DNA of 38,025 nt from Planctomycetota bacterium (GTDB lineage Bacteria > Planctomycetota > B15-G4): positions 1-38,025 of the forward strand of contig JAJDER010000117.1 in assembly GCA_029259725.1 (NCBI GenBank), given 5' to 3'. The first letter of the stretch is position 1. Each line of letters opens with the position of its first letter. Below, one piece after another: positions 23,953-31,259 of the stretch. The position numbers were made by a program, and so were the translations under genes. The notes beneath the pieces were generated by a model that made no database searches, was not told the DNA's origin, and worked only from the letters and a program-made list of their open reading frames with translations.

Positions 23953-24381
23953 ATGTCCCCAGTTCGCTGGAGCACCCTGTTCGTCGCCCTGCTCGCCGGT
24001 CTCGCCGCCCTGTTGACCGGCTGCTACGGCAGTCCCGTCGCGAGCGAGGTCGAGATCACCACCGGTGATGCGGTGGTCGCAGACGGCGGCGCCGTGGCCA
24101 CCCCGGCCGCCATGCGGGTCGACGATGACGACGGTGACGGCGATGACGGTGACGAGGACGAAGACGAGATCGAGGAGGAGATCGCCCTCGACGCCATCCC
24201 CGCGGCGGTGCTGGATGCGGCGCTGGCGCGCCTGCCCGGGCTGGTCGTGGAGCAGGCCGAGATCGAGCACACCTCCGCCGGCCCGATCTACGATCTCGAA
24301 GGCACCATCGATGGGGTGGCCTGGGAGATCGAGGTCACGCCCGCCGGTGAGGTCGTCGAGGTCGAGCAGGACGACGGCTGA
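23953..24381 (+). CDS. Acidic PepSY-like lipoprotein
   Basis: The product has 142 residues with a strong GAGGAG Shine-Dalgarno. The leader ends in a good lipobox (ALLTGC, Cys24), so it is a lipid-anchored exported protein. Residues about 55-80 are almost all Asp/Glu with a few Gly. The C-terminal 65 residues look like a PepSY-type fold: IPAAVLDAALARLPGLVVEQ, an acid-rich strand, then YDLEGTIDGVAWEIEVTPAG and EVVEVEQDDG. PepSY and PepSY-like proteins are often found beside two-component systems and may bind or inhibit proteins or ligands at the envelope. It is probably co-transcribed with the gene at 23148. Together with the sensor loop this is the third acidic tract in the cluster. The exact function is unknown. 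Confidence 0.82.
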   Translation: MSPVRWSTLFVALLAGLAALLTGCYGSPVASEVEITTGDAVVADGGAVATPAAMRVDDDDGDGDDGDEDEDEIEEEIALDAIPAAVLDAALARLPGLVVEQAEIEHTSAGPIYDLEGTIDGVAWEIEVTPAGEVVEVEQDDG

Positions 24382-24389
24382 CCGGCTGA

Positions 24390-24408
24390 CCCGCCCCTTG
24401 GTGGCGGG
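24390..24408 (+). terminator. Hairpin just after the PepSY-like gene
   Basis: CCCGCC and GGCGGG arms flank a 7-base loop, starting 9 bases after the stop. No U tract follows, so it is a plausible but unproven terminator. Confidence 0.45.
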
Positions 24409-24458
24409 CCGCTGAACACCGCGAGCGGTTCCGGCTTCGCGCCGGCGCTGAGGGGCGT

Positions 24459-24477
24459 ACACGCCGAGACGGCGTGT
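24459..24477 (+). terminator. Second hairpin between the PepSY-like gene and the symporter
   Basis: A perfect 7-bp stem (ACACGCC and GGCGTGT, loop GAGAC) lies 42 bases before the symporter start. It could end read-through from the cluster or sit in the symporter leader. Confidence 0.45.
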
Positions 24478-24518
24478 TCGGCCTTGACCGGGGCTTCGTC
24501 CCGGCGACCCTGGGCGGC

Positions 24519-25973
24519 ATGGAACGCGAAACCGCCATCCTGCTCACCCTGGTGGCCTACAAGTTGGTGCTGCTGGGCCTGGGGCTCGTCGGGCGTTCGC
24601 GCACGTCCGACGCGCGGGACTTCTACCTGGGCGGGCAGCGGCTCGGCCCGGTCGTGGCCGCGGTCAGCGCGGCGGCGAGCTCGTCGTCGGCCTGGACGCT
24701 GCTGGGTGTCAGCGGGGCAGCCTACGCGTGGGGGCTCTCGGCGGTCTGGATCTTCCCCGCGTGCGTCGGCGGCTTCGCGCTCAACTGGTACGTGCTCGGG
24801 CCGGGCCTGCACCGTCTCGCGCACCGCGACCACTCGCTCACCGTCGGCGACGTGCTTGCGGGCGAGCCGGGTCGCCCGCACGCCGACCTGATCCGACGCA
24901 TCTCGGCCGTGATCATCCTGGCCTCGCTGGGCACGTACGTGTGTTCCCAGATGCAGGCGGCAGGCAAGACCTTCGAGAGCACCTTCGGCCTCGGCGCGGC
25001 GGAGAGCATCGCCATCGGTGCCGGCATCGTCGTGCTGTACACGCTGCTGGGCGGCTTCTGGGCCGTGAGCCTGACGGACACGCTGCAGGGCCTGCTGATG
25101 GCCGTCACCTCGATCGTGCTCCCGTGGGCGGCGGTGATCGAGGTGGGCGGACCCGCCGCGCTGCTCGAGTCCCTGCAGGGCCTCGACATCCCGGGCTTCG
25201 CCGATCCGTTCGGCGATCGCACGCTCCCCCTGGCCGCCGGCTTCATCGCCGGTCTGCTCGGCATCGGTCTCGGGTATCCGGGACAGCCGCACGTGGTCAA
25301 CCGGCTCATGGCCCTGCGGGACGACGCGGGCCGCGCGCTCGTCGTCGGCCGCCGCGTGGCCATGGCCTGGGCCGTCGTCGTCTATGCCGGCATGCTCGTG
25401 CTCGGCTGGTGCGGCCGGGTGCTGGCGCCTGCGCTGGGCGACAACGAGACCGTGTTCATCGCCGCCACGAACCTGCTGTTCCCGCCGGTCGTCGCGGGCG
25501 TGATGCTGGCCGCCGTGCTGTCCGCGGTCATGTCGACCGCGGACAGCCAGCTCCTCGTGGCCGGATCCGCGGTGACGCATGACCTGGGCTGGAAGGGCGC
25601 GACGCCGGCGGCGACGTTGCGCCGCGCCCGCCTGGTGGTGCTCGCGCTCAGCGCCGTGGCCGCCGTGGGCGCGGCGACGACCGACGCGTCCATCTTCGAC
25701 CGCGTGCTCTTCGCCTGGGGAGCGATGGGCGCGGCGTTCGGGCCGCTGTTGCTCTGGACCGCGTGTCGCGGGGCGGTGCCACCCGGACGCACGGTGGTGG
25801 CCATGCTGCTCGGCGCGTCGGTGAGCGTGGCGGCGTTCTTCGTGTTCACGGACGCGGACGACAAGTGGATCGAGCGGGTCGTGCCCTTCGCGCTGGTGCT
25901 GGGAGTGATCGCGTTGGGGTGGCGTCAGCCCGCGCCGGCCTCGTCGTCTTCGGCGGACCACCAGTCTCCGTAG
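24519..25973 (+). CDS. Sodium:solute symporter (SSS family, PutP-like)
   Basis: The product has 484 residues from ATG 24519; an in-frame GTG at 24474 would start inside the hairpin region. About 12-13 membrane helices are visible. Family landmarks are DFYLGGQRLGPVVAAVSAAA followed by SSSSAWTLLG, the segment VLYTLLGGFWAVSLTDTLQG, LGYPGQPHVVNRLMALRD and AVLSAVMSTADSQLLVAGSA. The arrangement most resembles sodium/proline symporters. The true substrate cannot be told from sequence; proline or another small organic solute is likely. Its 3' end overlaps the convergent DinB-like gene by 49 bp. Confidence 0.92.
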   Translation: MERETAILLTLVAYKLVLLGLGLVGRSRTSDARDFYLGGQRLGPVVAAVSAAASSSSAWTLLGVSGAAYAWGLSAVWIFPACVGGFALNWYVLGPGLHRLAHRDHSLTVGDVLAGEPGRPHADLIRRISAVIILASLGTYVCSQMQAAGKTFESTFGLGAAESIAIGAGIVVLYTLLGGFWAVSLTDTLQGLLMAVTSIVLPWAAVIEVGGPAALLESLQGLDIPGFADPFGDRTLPLAAGFIAGLLGIGLGYPGQPHVVNRLMALRDDAGRALVVGRRVAMAWAVVVYAGMLVLGWCGRVLAPALGDNETVFIAATNLLFPPVVAGVMLAAVLSAVMSTADSQLLVAGSAVTHDLGWKGATPAATLRRARLVVLALSAVAAVGAATTDASIFDRVLFAWGAMGAAFGPLLLWTACRGAVPPGRTVVAMLLGASVSVAAFFVFTDADDKWIERVVPFALVLGVIALGWRQPAPASSSSADHQSP

Positions 25974-26491
25974 CGCTCGGCCATGCGCGCGTTCGTCGCG
26001 TCCGATTCACCGGGCGGGATGCTCAACGAGACCCACGCGTCGCCGGCGTGCGTGCGCGCGAGCTGCACGATCTGGCCGACGTGGTAGGTGGTGTGGTTCA
26101 GGCTGCGCAGGAGCGCCTCGACCAGCAGGTGCGGTTGGCCCCGGATGGTGATCGTGCGCTCGAGGTCGTCGGGCGTGAGCGCCTCGAGCGACGCACGGAG
26201 CACGGCCCACCCCCGCTCCCACGCGGCGAACACGTCGGCCTTGCTCTCGCCCTCGGTGGTGAACTCGGTCTCACGCTGTCGGTCACGCTTCTCGCCGTCG
26301 GTGGTGAGCACGTCACGCCAGCGTGAGCGCAGGTTGCCGCCGACGTGCTTGAGCTGCACGGCCAGGCTGTGCGGGGTCCCCGCGGGGTCGAAGAACTGCT
26401 CGTCGGTGACCTGCGCCACGGCGCTCTCGGCCATCTCCTTGAAGGCGCCGTACAGGGCGATGACCTGGATCAGGAATCGGCGGTCGTCCAT
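25925..26491 (-). CDS. DinB/DUF1572-like four-helix metal-binding protein
   Basis: The product has 188 residues. It fits the DinB superfamily of four-helix bundles. The three expected metal-binding His are His49 (LAVQLKHVGGNLRSRW), His133 and His137 (LNHTTYHVGQIVQLAR). SLEALTPDDLERTI is also typical. Members include damage-inducible proteins and thiol transferases using mycothiol or bacillithiol; most, including this branch, have no known substrate. It is last in a tight minus-strand set: hydrolase (27308), PhyH (26497), then this gene 5 bp later. Its last 49 bases overlap the end of the symporter gene on the other strand. Confidence 0.87.
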   Translation of the reverse strand: MDDRRFLIQVIALYGAFKEMAESAVAQVTDEQFFDPAGTPHSLAVQLKHVGGNLRSRWRDVLTTDGEKRDRQRETEFTTEGESKADVFAAWERGWAVLRASLEALTPDDLERTITIRGQPHLLVEALLRSLNHTTYHVGQIVQLARTHAGDAWVSLSIPPGESDATNARMAERYGDWWSAEDDEAGAG

Positions 26492-26496
26492 CGGAG

Positions 26497-27288
26497 TCAG
26501 CCTTGCTGGTCGGCGGTGGGGCCGTGGATCGGCGGTAGATCGAGCACGAAACGCTGCGGCTCGGTGACGTGCGCGGGCGCGGTGCTGGGCAGGTGGGTGA
26601 GTCGCGGGAGTTCACGCGACAGGTACTGGAGCTGGAGCACGCGGCGCGGCGCGCCCGACTCGTTGCGCGTGCCACTGTGGAGCAGGTGGCCGTTGAAGAC
26701 CAGCACGGTGCCGGCTGGGGTGGTGACGCGCTGCTCGTCCGGGTGGACGACATCGGGCTGGCGCATGGGCTTGCCGAGTTCCTCGAAGCTGCGGTGACTG
26801 CCCGGGACGACGCGCGTCGGGCCGTTGTCCGGCGTGAAGTCGTCGAGGATCCAGAGCGCGGTGACGACCACGTCGGGATCGCCGGGTCGTCGTGGCCGCC
26901 AGTCCTGGTGCAGCCCCTGGGCGCCATGGCCGCGCCCCGGGTCACGGCCGCTGAACTGGAACAGGCGGAACGGGCGGCCGAGGACGTGCGCCACGGCCGC
27001 CAGGACGCGTGGGTGGGTGGCCAGGCCGTCGAGTCGTGGATCGATACCGAGCAGCCCGTTGGCGTGGCGTGTCCCGTCGCCGTGGTTGGTGGGATCGGTC
27101 GATGCATCCAGCTCGAACAGCTCGCGGACGACCTGCACCTCGTCGGCGGAGAGCACGCCGTGCATCACCGCGTAGCCGGCCCGATCGAGAGCGGACCGCT
27201 CCGCGACGGTCAGCGACCCGGGACCGACGCCGCACCCGCGCAGGGCCGACTCCATCGCGTCAGATTGCGCGTCAGGTTGCACGTGCAT
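26497..27288 (-). CDS. Phytanoyl-CoA dioxygenase (PhyH)-family Fe(II)/2-oxoglutarate oxygenase
   Basis: The product has 263 residues from ATG 27288. The PhyH pattern is clear: AERSALDRAGYAVMHGVLSA at the start, iron ligands His127 and Asp129 in LHQDW, NGPTRVVPGSH, then PAGTVLVFNGHLLHSGTRN with His204 as the third ligand, and an Arg soon after (GAPRRVLQLQYLSR) suited to 2-oxoglutarate. These enzymes hydroxylate lipids, halogenate or demethylate varied small molecules; the substrate here is unknown. It starts 19 bp after the hydrolase stop and ends 5 bp before the DinB-like start, so the three are probably one transcript. Confidence 0.9.
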   Translation of the reverse strand: MHVQPDAQSDAMESALRGCGVGPGSLTVAERSALDRAGYAVMHGVLSADEVQVVRELFELDASTDPTNHGDGTRHANGLLGIDPRLDGLATHPRVLAAVAHVLGRPFRLFQFSGRDPGRGHGAQGLHQDWRPRRPGDPDVVVTALWILDDFTPDNGPTRVVPGSHRSFEELGKPMRQPDVVHPDEQRVTTPAGTVLVFNGHLLHSGTRNESGAPRRVLQLQYLSRELPRLTHLPSTAPAHVTEPQRFVLDLPPIHGPTADQQG

Positions 27289-27307
27289 GCCCGCATCGTA
27301 CCGCCGC

Positions 27308-28363
27308 TCACTTGTGCTGCCAGCGGTCGGCGTCCTCGAGCACCGTGCGCGGGCCCTCGCCGTCGAGCCAGGCGCGGGCGTCCTCGTCGCCGCGCAAGGA
27401 GGCATCCCAGAAGGCCGTGCTGAGGGCGAGGATCACGCGGTGGTGGTTGGGGTTGCGTGGCTGGCTGTCGCCGGGGAGCGCGCTCTCGGTGAAGGCGGAG
27501 TGTTCGGCGCGGTCGAGGACGAGCTCGTACTTGCGGCCGGGCGGAAGCGCCGGATAGACCGCGAGGCGTGACTCGATCGTGGCCGAACCGACCATCGCCA
27601 GGTCGTGGGTGCCGGTCATCAGCAGCCAGGGGATCTCGACCGAGCCGAAGGCGGACTCGGGGTCCCCGAGGCGCGGAATGCTCGGCGACATGGGCAGCGC
27701 CGCGTCGACGCGCGGATCGGTGGAGGTCACGCGTCCACCCCACGAGGTCTGCCCGCTCAGCGCCTGGGTGGTGACCGCCCCGAAGGAGTGACCCGACATG
27801 CCGACGTGCTCGAGATCCAGGAGCCCGGCGAGCGGGTGGCCGCGCTCCGCGTTCCAGGCCTCGAGTTGATCGAGCACCGCCGGAACGTCGGCGACCCGCA
27901 GCAGGTAGTTCTCCAGACTGGCCTCACGCTTGAAGGCCCCCAGGCGCTGGAGCAGTGGCACGTCCTTCCAGATCGCATCGTCGCTGCCCGGGTGCTGGAG
28001 GAACACGCACACGTAACCGCGGGCTGCCCAGTGTCGGCCGAGGTACGCGCTGCCGTGTCGCGAACCGCCGAGTCCATGGCTGAAGAGCACGACGGGCGCG
28101 GGGGTCGCGGCCGTGCGGGTCGCCCCGGGTGCGGGCAGATGGACGAGCACAGGCACGTCGCGTTCCCGCTCGAGGTCGTGAACGACGAGTTCGAGCACGT
28201 CGCGCTGCTCGTCTTCCGCGGCGGACGCAGCCGTGACGTCCGGGAGGGCCAGGGGGTCATAGGTCGCCTCGATCCGTGACTGCGTGACGAGCGCAGCGAT
28301 GGCCTCGGGCGCGAGCGGCGAGCCGAAGCAGGCGAGGGCGGCGACCAGACCGACGATCCGCAT
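27308..28363 (-). CDS. Secreted alpha/beta hydrolase (PAF-acetylhydrolase/dienelactone-hydrolase-like)
   Basis: The product has 351 residues from ATG 28363, with a signal peptide (to about residue 23). Oxyanion segment VVLFSHGLGGSR (His96 to Arg102) is followed by LQHPGSDD and the nucleophile elbow GMSGHSFGA with Ser193. A late acid (MTGTHDLAMV) and His (LDRAEHSAFTE) complete a likely triad. The layout is like platelet-activating-factor acetylhydrolase and related esterases that act on short-chain esters; the substrate is not known. It is the first gene of the minus-strand set with the PhyH and DinB-like genes. Confidence 0.87.
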   Translation of the reverse strand: MRIVGLVAALACFGSPLAPEAIAALVTQSRIEATYDPLALPDVTAASAAEDEQRDVLELVVHDLERERDVPVLVHLPAPGATRTAATPAPVVLFSHGLGGSRHGSAYLGRHWAARGYVCVFLQHPGSDDAIWKDVPLLQRLGAFKREASLENYLLRVADVPAVLDQLEAWNAERGHPLAGLLDLEHVGMSGHSFGAVTTQALSGQTSWGGRVTSTDPRVDAALPMSPSIPRLGDPESAFGSVEIPWLLMTGTHDLAMVGSATIESRLAVYPALPPGRKYELVLDRAEHSAFTESALPGDSQPRNPNHHRVILALSTAFWDASLRGDEDARAWLDGEGPRTVLEDADRWQHK

Positions 28364-28397
28364 GGGGTGGCTCCCTGAGGGGGCGAGAACGGTGCCG

Positions 28398-28417
28398 AGG
28401 TGCGTGTCCACGCGCCT
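28398..28417. promoter_or_regulatory. Near-perfect 20-bp palindrome between two minus-strand genes
   Basis: AGGTGCGTG and CACGCGCCT are reverse complements except for one base, with only two bases between. It lies 35 bp upstream of the hydrolase start and 60 bp after the lipoprotein stop. The short spacer suits an operator better than a terminator. Confidence 0.35.
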
Positions 28418-28476
28418 GAGGTGACACCCGATGCCGCGGTGCCCCGGTGCCGGATCTTCACGTCGGGACCCTGCGC

Positions 28477-29694
28477 TCACCAACCGCTGAGCAGCGACCC
28501 CACCTTGTTCGGCTTGCTCTTCGACGAGCTCCGGAACCCGGCGATCTGGACGATCGCGAGTTGCGTGAACTGCGAAGCCGCCTTGGCCTTCTTCGACAGG
28601 GGGAACGGACTCGTCTTGCCCTTGGCGAGCAGCTTGTCCCCCTGCGCCTTGGCCTTCTCGGCCAGCTTGAGCGCCTTGCCGGCGGACTTGAGCGCGCGCT
28701 CCCCTTCGGTCACGGCCTGGAAGCCGGCCACGCCGTCCGCCGCGCCGAGTGCCGCCTCGATGTCCGCGACGGCCAGCACCAGCGCCACGCGTGCATCCTC
28801 TATGGACGCGGTGGCCGTGAACAGGTCGAAGGCGAACAGTGGCGAGGCGTGGAACGCGGCGTCATACGCGCTGGAAAGGGTCGACGCGATCGACGTCTCG
28901 GTCACGCCGATGGCAGGGGACGCGCCGCCCAGGAACAGCTGGTTGACGAAGAACGTGCCCTGCTTGCCGAGCCCGTCGACGCCCCAGGCCACCGTGCGCA
29001 GGAACGGGACGCCGTCCGCGATCGGCTCGCTGTGGATCTGGATCGGCGTGTAATCGAAGGGCTCCGGGCCGTTGGTCGGGCCGGCCTCGAGGACCAGTGC
29101 AGCGCCGATGTCGCGGAACTGGAGCACGACCTCGGTGGCGCCGGGGAAGAGCGTCGGCGTGCCGAGCGGCGAAGTCCCGTCGGTGGCCTGCACGAGCGGC
29201 CCGCCGCTGCCCTCGTCGAAGACGGCCTCGAGCTTGCGGAAGGGCACGCCTCCGTCCGCACCGCCCTGGGTGTCGAGCACCAGCTCCAGGAAGGCCAACG
29301 AGGTGCCGTCCACCAGGCCCTTGGTCTTGGCCGGGTCGAAGGCGACACGGGCGTGGATCGTCGCGTTCGTGGCGATGAAGTCGCGCTCCAGGACGGCGCG
29401 CAGCGCGGCGCCGTCCTGCTTGGCCTTCAGCTTCAGGCGCTTGTCGCTCTTGCCGTCGAGCGAGGCCGTCTTCGGCGGGTATTTGCTCTTGGAGCTGTAG
29501 AGCACATCCTTGGAGTTGCCGTCGTCCTCGATCAGGACGGGCACCACCTTGGGGTTGAGATCCTCGATCAGCAGGCTGCTGGATCCGCCACCGTCGGGCG
29601 GGTAGGCGATGCACGCGGGCATGACGAGCAGCGCGAGCAGCCCGAGCAGCAGGCCGAAGGGCGCGGCGTAGCGTGCGGACGTGGCGGTCGGCAT
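28477..29694 (-). CDS. Hypothetical exported (possible lipo)protein, 405 residues
   Basis: No family is recognised. The leader (LLLGLLALLVMPAC, Cys28) may be lipidated, though the residues before Cys are not ideal. The middle (about 45-275) is beta-rich with statements such as FDPAKTKGLVDGTSLAFLEL and PTLFPGATEVVLQFRDIGAA, resembling a jelly-roll or carbohydrate-binding shape. The last 110 residues are an Ala/Lys-rich helical segment (KSAGKALKLAEKAKAQGDKL) that recalls helical tails of other planctomycete surface proteins. It lies 57 bp after the DUF1501 gene on the same strand, so it may belong to that transcript. Confidence 0.75.
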   Translation of the reverse strand: MPTATSARYAAPFGLLLGLLALLVMPACIAYPPDGGGSSSLLIEDLNPKVVPVLIEDDGNSKDVLYSSKSKYPPKTASLDGKSDKRLKLKAKQDGAALRAVLERDFIATNATIHARVAFDPAKTKGLVDGTSLAFLELVLDTQGGADGGVPFRKLEAVFDEGSGGPLVQATDGTSPLGTPTLFPGATEVVLQFRDIGAALVLEAGPTNGPEPFDYTPIQIHSEPIADGVPFLRTVAWGVDGLGKQGTFFVNQLFLGGASPAIGVTETSIASTLSSAYDAAFHASPLFAFDLFTATASIEDARVALVLAVADIEAALGAADGVAGFQAVTEGERALKSAGKALKLAEKAKAQGDKLLAKGKTSPFPLSKKAKAASQFTQLAIVQIAGFRSSSKSKPNKVGSLLSGW

Positions 29695-29751
29695 CGGGCG
29701 ACTCCCGGAGGTGTGGTGTGGGTCACACCGATGCTAGGGGGCGGCGCGGAC

Positions 29752-31035
29752 CTACGCCAGCAACTCGCCGCGCACGTTGCCGAAGACGTCCGTCAGCCGG
29801 AAGTCGCGGCCCTCGTAGCGGAAGGCCAGCCGCTCGTGGTCGATGCCGAGCAGGTGTAGCAGCGTGGCGTGCAGGTCGTGCACGTCGATCGGCGTCTCGG
29901 CGATGTTGTAGCTGTAGTCGTCGGTCTTGCCGACGACGGTGCCTGCGGCCACGCCGCCCCCGGCGAGCCAGATGCTGAAGGCGCGCGGGTGGTGGTCACG
30001 TCCGTAGTTGGTCTCGGTCAGCGCGCCCTGGCTGTAGACCGTGCGCCCGAACTCGCCACCCCAGATCACGAGCGTGTCGTCGAGCAGGCCGCGGCGGCGC
30101 AGGTCCTCGAGCAGCGCGGCCTGGGGTTGATCCACGGCCTCGGACTGTGCCTTGATCTCGGTGGGCAGGTTGTTGTGCGCGTCCCAGCCGCGCATGTAGA
30201 GCTGGATGAAGCGCACGCCGCGCTCCGCCAGTCGGCGCGCCAGCAGGCAGTTGGCGGCGAAGGTCCCGGGCTTGCCGACCTCGGGCCCGTAGAGTTCGAG
30301 GGTCTTGGCGTCCTCGTCCGAGAAGTCGACCAGATCCGGCACCGACATCTGCATGCGGTAGGCCATCTCGGCCTGGGCGATGCGCGCCTGGATCTCCGGG
30401 TCGAGCGAGCGCGCCAGCTCGCGCTCGTTGAGTTCGCCCACCAGGTCGAGCATGCGGCGACGGTCCGCGCGGGTGACGCCCGGCGCGTCCTTGAGGTACA
30501 GCACCGGGTCGCCGGTGCTGCGCAAGCGGCAGCCCTGGTGCTCCGCGGGGAGGAACCCGCTGCCCCAGAAGCGCGAGGACAACGCCTGCATGTTGCCGAA
30601 GCCCTGGGTGATCAGCACCACGAACGCGGGCAGATCCTGGTTGCTGCTGCCCAGGCCGTAGCTGAGCCAGCTGCCGAAGCACGCGCGCCCGGGCTGCTGG
30701 TTGCCGGTCTGGAAGAAGGTGATCGCCGGCTCGTGGTTGATCGCCTCGGTGTGCATCGAGCGCACGTAGCAGATGTGCTTCGACATGCGCCCGGTGTGGG
30801 GCATCAGCTCGCTGACCCAGGCGCCGTCCTGGTGGTTCGCGTGGCGGGAGAACTCGAACACCGACGGCGCGACGGGGAACCGCGACTGCCCGCTGGTCAT
30901 GCCGGTCAGGCGCTGGCCCTGGCGGATGGAATCGGGCAGGTCCTCGTCGAAGCGCTCGCGCAGATTCGGCTTGTAGTCGAACAGGTCGAGCTGGCTGGGC
31001 GCGCCCTCCATGTGCATGTAGATGACGCGTTTCAC
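29752..31035 (-). CDS. DUF1501 protein, body separated from its Tat signal by an in-frame amber codon
   Basis: The open part has 427 residues from GTG 31035. It is a typical DUF1501 (sulfatase-fold-related) planctomycete protein: [81 protein letters not shown] and [17 protein letters not shown]. The reading frame is open upstream of the GTG for a further 33 codons (including GAPHFAPKV, normal for the family) until a TAG at 31137-31135. Before that TAG, in the same frame, lies a Tat signal starting at ATG 31257. So this looks like one gene with a nonsense codon. From the GTG start the protein would have no export signal. Its partner is the DUF1549/DUF1553 gene, which ends 2 bp before ATG 31257. 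Confidence 0.88.
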   Translation of the reverse strand: MKRVIYMHMEGAPSQLDLFDYKPNLRERFDEDLPDSIRQGQRLTGMTSGQSRFPVAPSVFEFSRHANHQDGAWVSELMPHTGRMSKHICYVRSMHTEAINHEPAITFFQTGNQQPGRACFGSWLSYGLGSSNQDLPAFVVLITQGFGNMQALSSRFWGSGFLPAEHQGCRLRSTGDPVLYLKDAPGVTRADRRRMLDLVGELNERELARSLDPEIQARIAQAEMAYRMQMSVPDLVDFSDEDAKTLELYGPEVGKPGTFAANCLLARRLAERGVRFIQLYMRGWDAHNNLPTEIKAQSEAVDQPQAALLEDLRRRGLLDDTLVIWGGEFGRTVYSQGALTETNYGRDHHPRAFSIWLAGGGVAAGTVVGKTDDYSYNIAETPIDVHDLHATLLHLLGIDHERLAFRYEGRDFRLTDVFGNVRGELLA

Positions 31036-31134
31036 CTTGGGCGCGAAGTGCGGGGCGCCCAGGGCGCCGGCGCCTGGCCGGGCGCAGGCGTGCCCCGCGC
31101 CGTTTCCTGGGCCGGCGGGGCCGCGCGCGAACGG

Positions 31135-31257
31135 CTAGGCCGCCCCGAGCAGCGAGCCGAGGGCCGCCGTGCCCAGTGCGCCGGACAGACCGCCGGCGGC
31201 CGCCTGGAAGAAGCGGCGACGGGTCATGCCGAGCTGGCGTTCCTGCAGCGGATCCAT
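31135..31257 (-). pseudogene. Tat-signal leader of the DUF1501 gene, ended by TAG
   Basis: Forty residues: MDPLQERQLG, then MTRRRFFQAAAGG and an Ala/Gly/Leu-rich hydrophobic run ending LGSLLGAA, then TAG. The twin-arginine signal is normal for DUF1501 proteins. The TAG is exactly 34 codons ahead of the downstream GTG 31035, in the same frame. A CAG (Gln) to TAG change would explain it. Sequencing error, real decay and read-through are all possible. Confidence 0.8.
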
Positions 31258-31259
31258 GG

